The notes below the pieces were generated by a model. That model did not search any database and was not told the DNA's origin. It saw only the letters and a program-made list of their open reading frames with translations. Shown piece after piece: positions 5,777-11,673 of a stretch of DNA of 11,673 nucleotides. The DNA comes from Syntrophus sp. (in: bacteria) (GTDB lineage Bacteria; Desulfobacterota; Syntrophia; Syntrophales; UBA5619), in NCBI GenBank assembly GCA_013824905.1, contig PNOO01000057.1, forward strand, positions 1-11,673. The letters are read 5' to 3'. A program made the position numbers and the translations under genes. Position 1 is the stretch's first letter. Every line of letters begins with the position of its first letter.

Positions 5777-7488
5777 CGCCCATTCTCCGTCACTGGCAAG
5801 CAGATCGTGACAAGAGCACAAAATTCTTTAAGTTTTTCCGGATCTATCTTGCTTGTATCATATTGATACAGGACATGTTGGGGTTTCCGGTGGTCTGATC
5901 CCGCTGGTGGCACACCAAGCATTGTTTCCAAGTCACCAGGAATCAGTTGCACACACAAGGTCAGCTTTGCGTCTTTCGAGTCCTTAATCAGCTGATTGAT
6001 GTCTTCGTGCTCATCTCTGTCATTATCATCGTCGTGAATAACCGCATGAGATACGCCAAGACGGCTGAGGAGATTCATGAAGCGATGAATGTTGTATTTC
6101 CCGATGCAGTCGAGGACGTACAGTCCGCAATCCGCGTTCTTGATTTTACCGTCACCAATAAGCCGATTGATTAATGCAACTTCAGTCGGACCTTCTACCA
6201 ACAAGACATGATTAGCAAAGAACACACTTGAACGATCCGGGTTAAGCCAGAGAAAATGTTTGACTGCCTCCATTTCTGGTTTGGCATCATCCTCGTGCAG
6301 TTTCTTCTCCATCTTCGGGTACTTCATTGCAATCGCCGTGATGGCCTGATTAGCGTCCACAATTGCAGTCCACGCAGCATCGTCAATCTGAAACTTTTCA
6401 ACTGTACCCGCCGACCGACAAAGTCGCACAATCGAAGGAATATCAGCTGCATTCTTGCTGACGAAGTGAGGTGAATGAGTCGCACACACAACTTGCCAGT
6501 GCTCATGCGATGCAACCGCCATGAGGCTGCGCGCCAGTATTTCTTGCTGGGGTGGATGGAGAAACGCCTCTGGCTCCTCGAAGAGCACAAGATTCATAGA
6601 AGGTGAGAAGTCCTTGGCTTTCTTTGGCGCCTTTTTACCGACATATTTCGACCCAAGCTGAATCAACGAGTAAATGAAGTGTCGTTGGAACCCCGATCCG
6701 TAGTAGTCGATGCCTTGTGGCTTACCATGGAACTGGTCCAACAAATCCCAGCCAAGCATCGACTTGATGATCTCCGCTGCGGACGGTGGTGGAAACTTGA
6801 GCTTGAATTCTGAATCCCACGGCTTTAGAAGCTTGTTCAGTTCGGCCTCGAATCCCGACAAAGAGCGATCATCTGCTGTCTTCTCGTCACGTATGGATTT
6901 CGAGAACTTATGCACGTTGGCAGAGAATTCGCTGTACGCTTTCCCCGCCTCGACGACGTCGCTCATGATATCCGTCAGTAAATCTCGAAGCGCCGACGGA
7001 CCACTGAGCTTTGCGTGCTCGTCTACTTTGCTGATTGCGGGTATGTATATGAGATCTCCGAATTTGCCACTCTGCACATTTTTTGCGCCGTAGAAAGGTT
7101 CATTCGACAGCGTCCCATCATTCACGTATCCAAATATTGATCCGGTGGCAGGCTTCCCGTCGTGTGTCTTCGATGTTGTTTGAAAGTACTTCCTGACACA
7201 AAGCCGCTTCGACGGCATTTTGTATTCATCGGCGAGAGACCCATGCTCTGCATCCGACAGCGTAAATAACAGCTCGACCCACGAGTCGTGGTCAACGGTA
7301 GCGATAAAGGGGAAATCATTTTCCTTCTTGAATTTGAAGCCATCCTTCTCATAGAACGCCCGAATCGCATCGATGACACTGCTTTTACCGGCATTGTTGG
7401 GCCCAACAAGCAGGGTGTAGCTCTTCAGCGTAATCTCTTGGTCTACTATCCCGCGAAAGTTGTGAATCTTGATTTCTATCAGTTTCAT
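5773..7488 (-). CDS. OLD-family ATP-dependent endonuclease (ABC-type ATPase plus TOPRIM)
   Basis: The 571-residue protein has the architecture of OLD nucleases such as P2 Old and GajA. The SMC/RecF-like ATPase has Walker A GPNNAGKSS (29-37), an ABC signature-like YGSGFQRH (263-270), Walker B LVLFEEPEAFLHP (300-312) and the switch histidine in ATHSPHF (336-342). The C-terminal TOPRIM domain has LLVEGPTEVALI (429-440, Glu432) and the acidic VIHDDDNDRD (483-492), so the nuclease residues appear intact. OLD proteins sense ATP or phage activity and nick or degrade DNA; in Gabija the partner is a UvrD-like helicase, which is absent here. Its ATG overlaps the hsdS stop (ATGA) and its stop overlaps the next nuclease start, so all three are probably co-translated. 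ATPases at this position recall the R-linked ORFs (rlo genes) described in other Type I loci. Confidence 0.85.
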   Translation of the reverse strand: MKLIEIKIHNFRGIVDQEITLKSYTLLVGPNNAGKSSVIDAIRAFYEKDGFKFKKENDFPFIATVDHDSWVELLFTLSDAEHGSLADEYKMPSKRLCVRKYFQTTSKTHDGKPATGSIFGYVNDGTLSNEPFYGAKNVQSGKFGDLIYIPAISKVDEHAKLSGPSALRDLLTDIMSDVVEAGKAYSEFSANVHKFSKSIRDEKTADDRSLSGFEAELNKLLKPWDSEFKLKFPPPSAAEIIKSMLGWDLLDQFHGKPQGIDYYGSGFQRHFIYSLIQLGSKYVGKKAPKKAKDFSPSMNLVLFEEPEAFLHPPQQEILARSLMAVASHEHWQVVCATHSPHFVSKNAADIPSIVRLCRSAGTVEKFQIDDAAWTAIVDANQAITAIAMKYPKMEKKLHEDDAKPEMEAVKHFLWLNPDRSSVFFANHVLLVEGPTEVALINRLIGDGKIKNADCGLYVLDCIGKYNIHRFMNLLSRLGVSHAVIHDDDNDRDEHEDINQLIKDSKDAKLTLCVQLIPGDLETMLGVPPAGSDHRKPQHVLYQYDTSKIDPEKLKEFCALVTICLPVTENGR

Positions 7489-8855
7489 GCCACGACCTTC
7501 CCCACAATGCGCTCCGCATCCTTCATCCGCAACTCGCCGGAGATAAGCTTCAGCAGCAGCGTGTCACGCAGGGCGGCGAGAGTATGCGATTGCATCATCG
7601 CGGCCTTGATCCGGTTAAACATTGGCGAGACAAGATTGCCGAAACGCTGGAACAGGGGCGAGTCGAGGTCTGGGGTGGAGATGCTGTACTTATCGAGGCT
7701 AGTTGCTGGTACGCGTTGTCGGCCGCTCGAACCCGTCATCTGTTGGATGGCGAATGTGCGGAACTCGTCAGTGCGGGCCAACAAATATGCGAACGGTGGC
7801 GGAATCGCGCCCTTGGGCCGAAGCACGATGTACTCCGTTGAGCCCCAGCCCACTTCACCGTTGGCGAGAAAGTCAACGAACGCCGTCTTGCCGTTTTCAA
7901 GGCAGGGCGTAATTCGTGCAACCAACGTATCACCGTTTTCAAATTTCATCCCCGACCCCATCTCACGCATCACCCAGGCTTCCGGCGATGGCCCCTGTAT
8001 CGGCATGTTGGCCATATCAAGGTATGGGGCAAGCGCGCCCTTCGTGAGCGACCGCGATGGATTGACGTGCATGACTTCTGGCAACCGGCGCACCCGCCAC
8101 TCTTTCGGAATTTCCCCAAATTCCGAATCCTCGAAGGAATCTGGAAAGAGGTCGGCTATTTTCTTGGGCAGGCCGTGGTCGCGGCCTGCGGACTTGGCGC
8201 GGACCGGGTCAAAGTCCACGAACCAGCTCTTAAAGACAGCCTGTGCCATGGCTTCCAGAGTTCGGTTCATCTTCCGGTTTAGCTCGATCTTGTCATCCAG
8301 TGTGCCGAGGATATGGGCGATGGCCTGCTGCTCTTTGAGCGATGGTGGGTAGTAGATCGTCACATCGCCAAGAATCTTGGTGTTAAGCGATGGCATAGTC
8401 GCACCCACCGCTATTTGTCTAATGTGCTCTTGAAATGTCGGCAGCCCGAAAAACCAAGATAAGAAGCCGGGATCGATCTTCTTCAGGTCTGGGCGCACGC
8501 GAAGACATCGACCTGAGAACAGCCAGCCATTTTCCGCTGGATGTACGATTGCCCGTCGATCAACTGATCCAACTCGGCTGAAAACGATATCGCCAGTAAT
8601 GAGTGTATACCGCGAAAGTCGCTTTCCGTCTTTGTTGGTGACCCGTGGAAGGTCGCTATGAATGATCCGATTCTCGCCTAAATGCTCAACAGTGATGATC
8701 GGAGTGCCGTACTCCACGTAGTCACTCGCGTGTAGTTGGCTGCCGAAGGGGCCAGTCTGAATACCAACATTGGGAAGGCAAAGATCAGCGAGCGGCGCCT
8801 TGGCGAACTTGGCAGACATAGGACCATAGACGGTAGCGACGACATCACCCGCCAT
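7485..8855 (-). CDS. hsdS: Type I restriction-modification specificity subunit HsdS
   Basis: HsdS (456 residues) chooses the bipartite DNA target for HsdM and HsdR. There are two target-recognition domains. The first covers about 15-170 and opens PLADLCLPNVGIQTGPFGSQ, with LITGDIVFSRVGSVDRR and ATMPSLNTKIL. The second covers about 250-410, with GEIPKEWRVRRLPEV and NGDTLVARITPCLENGKTAF. They are separated by the conserved helical spacer EQQAIAHILGTLDDKIELNR to AVFKSWFVDFDPV (175-218). A second helix ends the protein (LAALRDTLLLKLISGEL). The ATG at 8855 has AGAGGA 8 bases upstream; Met13 is a poorer alternative. The two TRDs differ, so an asymmetric bipartite site is expected, but it cannot be predicted from sequence alone. 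The stop overlaps the OLD start by 4 bases. Confidence 0.93.
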   Translation of the reverse strand: MAGDVVATVYGPMSAKFAKAPLADLCLPNVGIQTGPFGSQLHASDYVEYGTPIITVEHLGENRIIHSDLPRVTNKDGKRLSRYTLITGDIVFSRVGSVDRRAIVHPAENGWLFSGRCLRVRPDLKKIDPGFLSWFFGLPTFQEHIRQIAVGATMPSLNTKILGDVTIYYPPSLKEQQAIAHILGTLDDKIELNRKMNRTLEAMAQAVFKSWFVDFDPVRAKSAGRDHGLPKKIADLFPDSFEDSEFGEIPKEWRVRRLPEVMHVNPSRSLTKGALAPYLDMANMPIQGPSPEAWVMREMGSGMKFENGDTLVARITPCLENGKTAFVDFLANGEVGWGSTEYIVLRPKGAIPPPFAYLLARTDEFRTFAIQQMTGSSGRQRVPATSLDKYSISTPDLDSPLFQRFGNLVSPMFNRIKAAMMQSHTLAALRDTLLLKLISGELRMKDAERIVGKVVA

Positions 8856-8905
8856 GTCCGTTTTCCTCTAGGTTGGCCCGGCGAGGGCTCGCGTTATTTT
8901 GCGGC

Positions 8906-8949
8906 TTTTTTTTCATGTCCACGGCATGGACACGTTCAGAAAACGTGTC
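8906..8949. promoter_or_regulatory. Inverted repeats and an A8/T8 tract just upstream of hsdS
   Basis: This contains TGTCCA-N5-TGGACA (8916-8921 with 8927-8932) and, overlapping it, GACACGT-N7-ACGTGTC (8929-8935 with 8943-8949), next to a run of eight T on the plus strand (8906-8913). Together with the repeats at 8964-9002 these form a cluster of TGTC/GACA half-sites, suggesting operators for a dimeric regulator of hsdS. No known regulator is matched. Confidence 0.45.
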
Positions 8950-8963
8950 TACAAAACAAATAA

Positions 8964-8994
8964 ACATCGACACGTTATTGTTTCGTGTCGATGT
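8964..8994 (-). terminator. Strong hairpin between the ORF6N gene and hsdS (terminator, attenuator or operator)
   Basis: ACATCGACACG (8964-8974) and CGTGTCGATGT (8984-8994) form a perfect 11-bp stem with a 9-base loop. On the minus strand the stem is followed by TTATTTGTTTTG, a broken T-rich tail, so it could partly terminate the hsdM/ORF6N transcript ahead of hsdS. The same DNA symmetry could equally be a protein-binding site. A nested TGTCGA-N5-TCGACA repeat follows at 8986-9002. Confidence 0.45.
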
Positions 8995-9060
8995 CCTCGA
9001 CATATTATTTCGACAGCAGTCCATACAACTCCACGTTTAAATAGAAAATTTATGCCTCCT

Positions 9061-9579
9061 TCACAATTTTCCCGAATGGAAGCCGATTTTTCGTCTTGGT
9101 TTGATTGGCGGCAACATCAGTTGCCGGATGGCATCGAAAACCGCCTTGAATTGTATGTCGTACTTCTTTTCCAACGTGGCAAGTTTTCTGGCCAGCTCTG
9201 CATTCGAAGAGAGCATCTGTCTAAGCCTGACGAATGATCGCATAATTTCAATGTTGACCTTGATTGCTCTTTCGCTGTTCAGCACACTGGAAAGCATCGC
9301 CACGCCCTGCTCGGTAAAGACATAAGGTAGGTATTTCCGGTGCGTTCCACGTCCGATCTTTAAGGTCACAATTTGTGACCTTAAAAGTTCAGCCTCCTCT
9401 GCTGTCAGTTGGAACATGAAATCTGCCGGGAATCGTTCAATGTTGCGCTTGATCGCCTGGTTTAGAACTTTTACTTCCACATCGTAAAGTTCAGCCAGAT
9501 CACTATCCAGCATCACCTTTTCTTTACGAATCAGCAGAATCTTTCTTTCGATGGTCTCAACCGGAATAAGTGACTTCAT
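9061..9579 (-). CDS. ORF6N-domain putative DNA-binding protein
   Basis: I place the start at the ATG at 9579, which has GGAGGA 4 bases before it; an upstream TTG would add residues encoded by a repeat and is less likely. The product is 172 residues. Residues about 5-95 match the ORF6N domain: IERKILLIRKEKVMLDSDLA, ELYDVEVKVLNQAIKRN, ERFPADFMFQL, LRSQIVT and YLPYVFTEQGVAMLSSVL. ORF6N proteins are related to KilA-N/Bro-N phage DNA-binding modules and are frequent companions of Type I systems, often between M and S. The C-terminal 125-155 (AELARKLATLEKKYDIQFKA) is probably a coiled coil for oligomerisation. The exact role is unknown; regulation of the RM genes is the simplest guess. Codons 65-74 lie in a 27-bp perfect palindrome, repeated almost exactly in front of the start codon. 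Confidence 0.85.
   Translation of the reverse strand: MKSLIPVETIERKILLIRKEKVMLDSDLAELYDVEVKVLNQAIKRNIERFPADFMFQLTAEEAELLRSQIVTLKIGRGTHRKYLPYVFTEQGVAMLSSVLNSERAIKVNIEIMRSFVRLRQMLSSNAELARKLATLEKKYDIQFKAVFDAIRQLMLPPIKPRRKIGFHSGKL
9359..9385. repeat. 27-bp perfect palindrome inside the ORF6N gene (copy 1)
   Basis: The arms are TTTAAGGTCACAA and TTGTGACCTTAAA around one central T. On the minus strand it encodes the family-conserved LRSQIVTLK peptide. The length of perfect symmetry is far beyond chance and suggests a protein-binding site. Confidence 0.75.
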
Positions 9580-9592
9580 GGTTCCTCCATCT

Positions 9593-9619
9593 TTTAAGGT
9601 CACAATTTGTGATCTCAAA
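9593..9619. promoter_or_regulatory. Near-copy of the palindrome directly before the ORF6N start (candidate operator)
   Basis: This matches copy 1 (9359-9385) at 25 of 27 positions, with the first 20 bases identical. The two changes are in the right arm (TTGTGATCTCAAA). It fills most of the 48 bases between the hsdM stop and the ORF6N ATG, just upstream of the GGAGGA ribosome site. A repressor or regulator bound here could control ORF6N expression; the ORF6N protein itself is the obvious candidate. Confidence 0.5.
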
Positions 9620-9627
9620 ATATCCCG

Positions 9628-11214
9628 CTATCCCCCATAGCCGATGCCCTTCAGGTTCACCCAGATGAGCTTGTCAAGTTTGGCGGACTCCTCCATCTGC
9701 CCGCGCAGCTCAGAGGTCAGGCGGGCCATCTTCTCCTCGAACGGCTCGCCGTCGTCCTCGATCGCGGCTACGCCGACGTACCGGCCCGGCGTGAGGATGT
9801 GCCCGTGATGGCGGATCTCGTCCAGGGTGGCGGATTTGCAGAAGCCGGGGATGTCCTGGTACCCCTCACCTTTTCCCTCTCCCGCAAGGAGAGAGGGTTT
9901 CCCTCGCCAAGCGTGATAGGTATCGGCGATCTTGCTGATATCCTCATCGGTCAGGTCGCGATGGACCCGATCAATCAGCGTGCCGAGTTTGCGGGCATCA
10001 ATGAAAAGGGCCTGACCGCGACGGTCCCGGAAATGGCCATTCTTCTTGTCGCGGGCGATGAACCAGAGGCAGACGGGAATTTGTGTCGAATAGAAGAGCT
10101 GGCCGGGCAGGGCGACCATGCAGTCCACGAGGTCCGCCTCGATGATGGTCTTGCGGATCTCACCCTCGCCGGATTGGTTGGAGGACATGGAACCGTTCGC
10201 CAGGACGAAACCCGCCATGCCGGTGGGGGCGAGATGGTAAATGAAATGCTGCACCCAGGCATAGTTTGCATTCCCGGCGGGCGGGGTTCCATATTTCCAG
10301 CGTTTATCGTCTTTGAGCGTCTCGCCTCGCCAGTCGCTGTCGTTGAATGGCGGATTAGCCAGGACATAATCGGCCTTGAGGTCCGGGTGCAGGTCCTGGT
10401 GGAAGCTGTCGGCATGTTCCTTTCCAAGGTTGTTTTCAATCTGGCGGATGGCAAGGTTCATCTTGGCCAGTCGCCAGGTGGTGTGGTTGGATTCCTGTCC
10501 GAAGATACTGACATCGGCTTTTGCTTTTCCCCCATTGCCGTTACCATTGGCATGGGCCTTGACGAACTCGACTGATTGGACGAACATGCCTCCCGAACCG
10601 CAGCAGGGATCGTAAACCCGTCCCTTATAGGGGGCGAGCATCTCCACGAGGATACGAACGACGCAACGAGGTGTGTAGAACTGGCCGCCTTTTTTGCCCT
10701 CGGCGCTGGCAAACTGGGAAAGGAAGTATTCGAACGCGCGTCCCAGGATGTCCCGGGAGCGATTTTCCTCGTTTCCGAGCAGCAGGTTCCCGATCAGATC
10801 GATGAGCTGGCCGAGGCGCTGTTTGTCGAGGCGCGGATGGGCGTAATCCTTGGGAAGCACGCCTTTGAGGGAGGGGTTGTCGCGCTCGATTGCGAGCATC
10901 GCCTCGTCGACGGTCTTGCCGATGGTGGGCTGTTTGGCGGCGGCCTTGAGGTTCGACCAACGCGCCTCCTTGGGGACCCAGAAGATGTTGACGGCCCGGT
11001 ATTCGTCCGGGTCTTCCGGATCGGCGCCCTGGGCGCGTTCGGCATCGAGTTTGGCGTGCTGCTCTTCGAAGGCGTCGGAGATGTATTTGAGAAAGATCAG
11101 TCCGAGGACGACATGCTTGTATTCGGCGGCATCCATGTTGGAGCGGAGCGCATCGGCCGCCTGCCATAATTCCCGTTCAAAACCGAGATTGGCTCCATTG
11201 TTGTTTTTGGCCAT
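9628..11214 (-). CDS. hsdM: Type I restriction-modification DNA methyltransferase subunit HsdM
   Basis: HsdM (528 residues from the ATG at 11214) transfers a methyl group from SAM to N6 of adenine in the site chosen by HsdS. The N-terminal helical HsdM_N domain is at about 10-150 (ERELWQAADALRSNMDAAEY, GLIFLKYISDAFE). The N6_Mtase domain follows, with GGQFYTP (176-182), SAM-binding motif I DPCCGSGG (202-209) and catalytic motif IV NPPF (287-290). I chose 11214 because AGAGGA lies 9 bases upstream; an in-frame ATG at 11235 has no ribosome site. Residues 439-451 (KPSLLAGEGKGEG) are an in-frame insertion derived from a palindromic DNA element, just before the conserved PGFCKSATLDEI. A Gly/Asn run (ANGNGNGG, 222-229) is another local expansion. 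Catalytic motifs are intact, so methylation is probably active. Confidence 0.95.
   Translation of the reverse strand: MAKNNNGANLGFERELWQAADALRSNMDAAEYKHVVLGLIFLKYISDAFEEQHAKLDAERAQGADPEDPDEYRAVNIFWVPKEARWSNLKAAAKQPTIGKTVDEAMLAIERDNPSLKGVLPKDYAHPRLDKQRLGQLIDLIGNLLLGNEENRSRDILGRAFEYFLSQFASAEGKKGGQFYTPRCVVRILVEMLAPYKGRVYDPCCGSGGMFVQSVEFVKAHANGNGNGGKAKADVSIFGQESNHTTWRLAKMNLAIRQIENNLGKEHADSFHQDLHPDLKADYVLANPPFNDSDWRGETLKDDKRWKYGTPPAGNANYAWVQHFIYHLAPTGMAGFVLANGSMSSNQSGEGEIRKTIIEADLVDCMVALPGQLFYSTQIPVCLWFIARDKKNGHFRDRRGQALFIDARKLGTLIDRVHRDLTDEDISKIADTYHAWRGKPSLLAGEGKGEGYQDIPGFCKSATLDEIRHHGHILTPGRYVGVAAIEDDGEPFEEKMARLTSELRGQMEESAKLDKLIWVNLKGIGYGG
9862..9900. repeat. Palindromic REP-like element inserted in frame in hsdM
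   Basis: CCCTCTC (9875-9881) pairs with GAGAGGG (9891-9897). A further CC/GG closes a GCAA loop (84-87 of that run), with one bulged A. The flanking CCCCTCACC and TTTCCCTCGCC complete the look of the 'CCCTCACC...CTCTCCC-GCAA-GGGAGAG' family of short dispersed palindromes common between genes in Proteobacteria. Its translation on the minus strand gives the tell-tale SLLAGEG. Confidence 0.7.
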
Positions 11215-11223
11215 GTCAGCTTT

Positions 11224-11229
11224 TCCTCT
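11224..11229 (-). promoter_or_regulatory. Ribosome binding site that decides the hsdM start
   Basis: AGAGGA on the minus strand lies 9 bases before the ATG at 11214, but inside the coding region if the upstream ATG at 11235 were used. It strongly favours the shorter HsdM. Confidence 0.7.
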
Positions 11230-11254
11230 GCTCATCAGTTATCAAACAGCATGC

Positions 11255-11278
11255 GCCCCGGTTGAATCGATCCGGGGC
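11255..11278 (-). other. GC-rich hairpin in the hsdM leader
   Basis: GCCCCGG (11255-11261) and CCGGGGC (11272-11278) form a 7-bp all-GC stem with a 10-base loop, about 25 bases upstream of the hsdM ribosome site in the predicted 5' leader. There is no T-run on either side, so it is not a standard terminator. It could stabilise or regulate the leader RNA. Confidence 0.45.
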
Positions 11279-11318
11279 ATCAATCATTTATGCTTACTGT
11301 CAAGTGGTTGGTGGGGGG

Positions 11319-11347
11319 AGTATAAGTAAACAATATGGATATGTCAA
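11319..11347 (-). promoter_or_regulatory. Putative sigma-70 promoter of the hsdM operon
   Basis: The minus strand has a perfect TTGACA (11342-11347), exactly 17 bases, and TATACT (11319-11324). The predicted start near 11312 gives a leader of about 100 bases before the hsdM ATG. A second TTGACA at 11298-11303 has no matching -10 box. Confidence 0.7.
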
Positions 11348-11673
11348 AAGAAATCATCGGCAGAATATGTACCACGCCAGCCGTTATATTACTAATATTT
11401 TGCATGAGGCAGGGAATTTTAATAAAGACGATATGAACCAAGCGCTTCGGTATAATTCAAAAAGTAAATTATCAAGGTTTCTCTCCCGTTCAATCCGAAT
11501 TCAGTGATTTGTCGAAATCGACCGCCTTGAACATTTGTATTTGTTGTCAGTAAAATGAGTATGATAAAGTATCAATAAAGATGGGATGAGGTTCATCGTC
11601 TCCGGTTCGAGATACATGAGCGTATGGTCTCAAGCCATTCCGGTCGCCCTGCCCTTCCCCGCATGGATGACAG
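11348..11673. other. Right-end stretch without a supportable gene
   Basis: This AT-rich region lies upstream of the hsd operon. Short open frames exist: 33 codons on the plus strand from 11335, and an ATG at 11586 that stays open to the edge. None has a recognisable domain or a convincing ribosome site. A gene starting near 11586 and continuing beyond the window cannot be excluded. Confidence 0.4.

Noticed and set aside
9799..11169. Plus-strand open frames of 258 and 197 codons opposite hsdM
   Set aside because: Antisense shadows of hsdM, with no ribosome sites and no recognisable domains.
11335..11436. 33-codon plus-strand frame with a hydrophobic stretch, divergent from hsdM
   Set aside because: It starts within the hsdM promoter, its nearest purine-rich ribosome-like site is too far away, and there is no family match. 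Possible small membrane peptide or toxin, but unsupported.
1..11673. CRISPR array, tRNA/rRNA genes, or transposase
   Set aside because: I saw no regularly spaced direct repeats, no cloverleaf or rRNA-like sequence, and no transposase or integrase motifs.

Overview
The window is dominated by one large minus-strand locus encoding a Type I restriction-modification system with extra genes built into it. Read in the direction of transcription (right to left), the order is hsdM, an ORF6N-domain gene, hsdS, an OLD-family ATPase/TOPRIM gene, a PD-(D/E)xK nuclease of unrecognised architecture, an Mrr-type nuclease with a PUA/EVE-like N-terminus, and hsdR. At the left edge (positions 1 to about 157, minus strand) is the start of a GntR-family regulator with its own promoter and a candidate operator. 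The right edge (about 11350-11673) holds no gene I can support.

The organism is a bacterium. The core hsd genes are GC-rich (spot counts of 55-67% in single 60-base stretches), Shine-Dalgarno sites are AGGAGG/AGAGGA-like, and promoters fit sigma-70. The hsdM gene carries a CTCTCCC-GCAA-GGGAGAG-type palindromic element of a kind common in Proteobacteria and related Gram-negatives. A proteobacterial or Desulfobacterota-like host is plausible, but I cannot name a genus.

How the genes work together: HsdM and HsdS form the sequence-specific adenine methyltransferase, and HsdR adds the translocase/nuclease. HsdR is interrupted by an in-frame TAA between helicase motifs Ia and II, so as written the locus encodes M+S (a methyltransferase) but probably not a working Type I restriction enzyme. 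The stretch between hsdS and hsdR (3722-7488) is more AT-rich, about 42-48% GC in spot counts. It encodes three more putative defence proteins, and all their visible catalytic motifs are intact. hsdS to OLD, OLD to nuclease, and Mrr to hsdR are joined by 4-base ATGA stop/start overlaps, so the block is probably expressed as part of the RM operon. The ORF6N gene between hsdM and hsdS is a likely DNA-binding regulator. A 27-bp palindrome lies inside its coding sequence, and a near-copy lies just in front of its start codon.

The best candidates for something undescribed are the coupled OLD-ATPase plus PD-(D/E)xK nuclease pair inside an RM operon whose own restriction subunit is broken, and the palindrome/inverted-repeat regulatory architecture around the ORF6N gene and hsdS.
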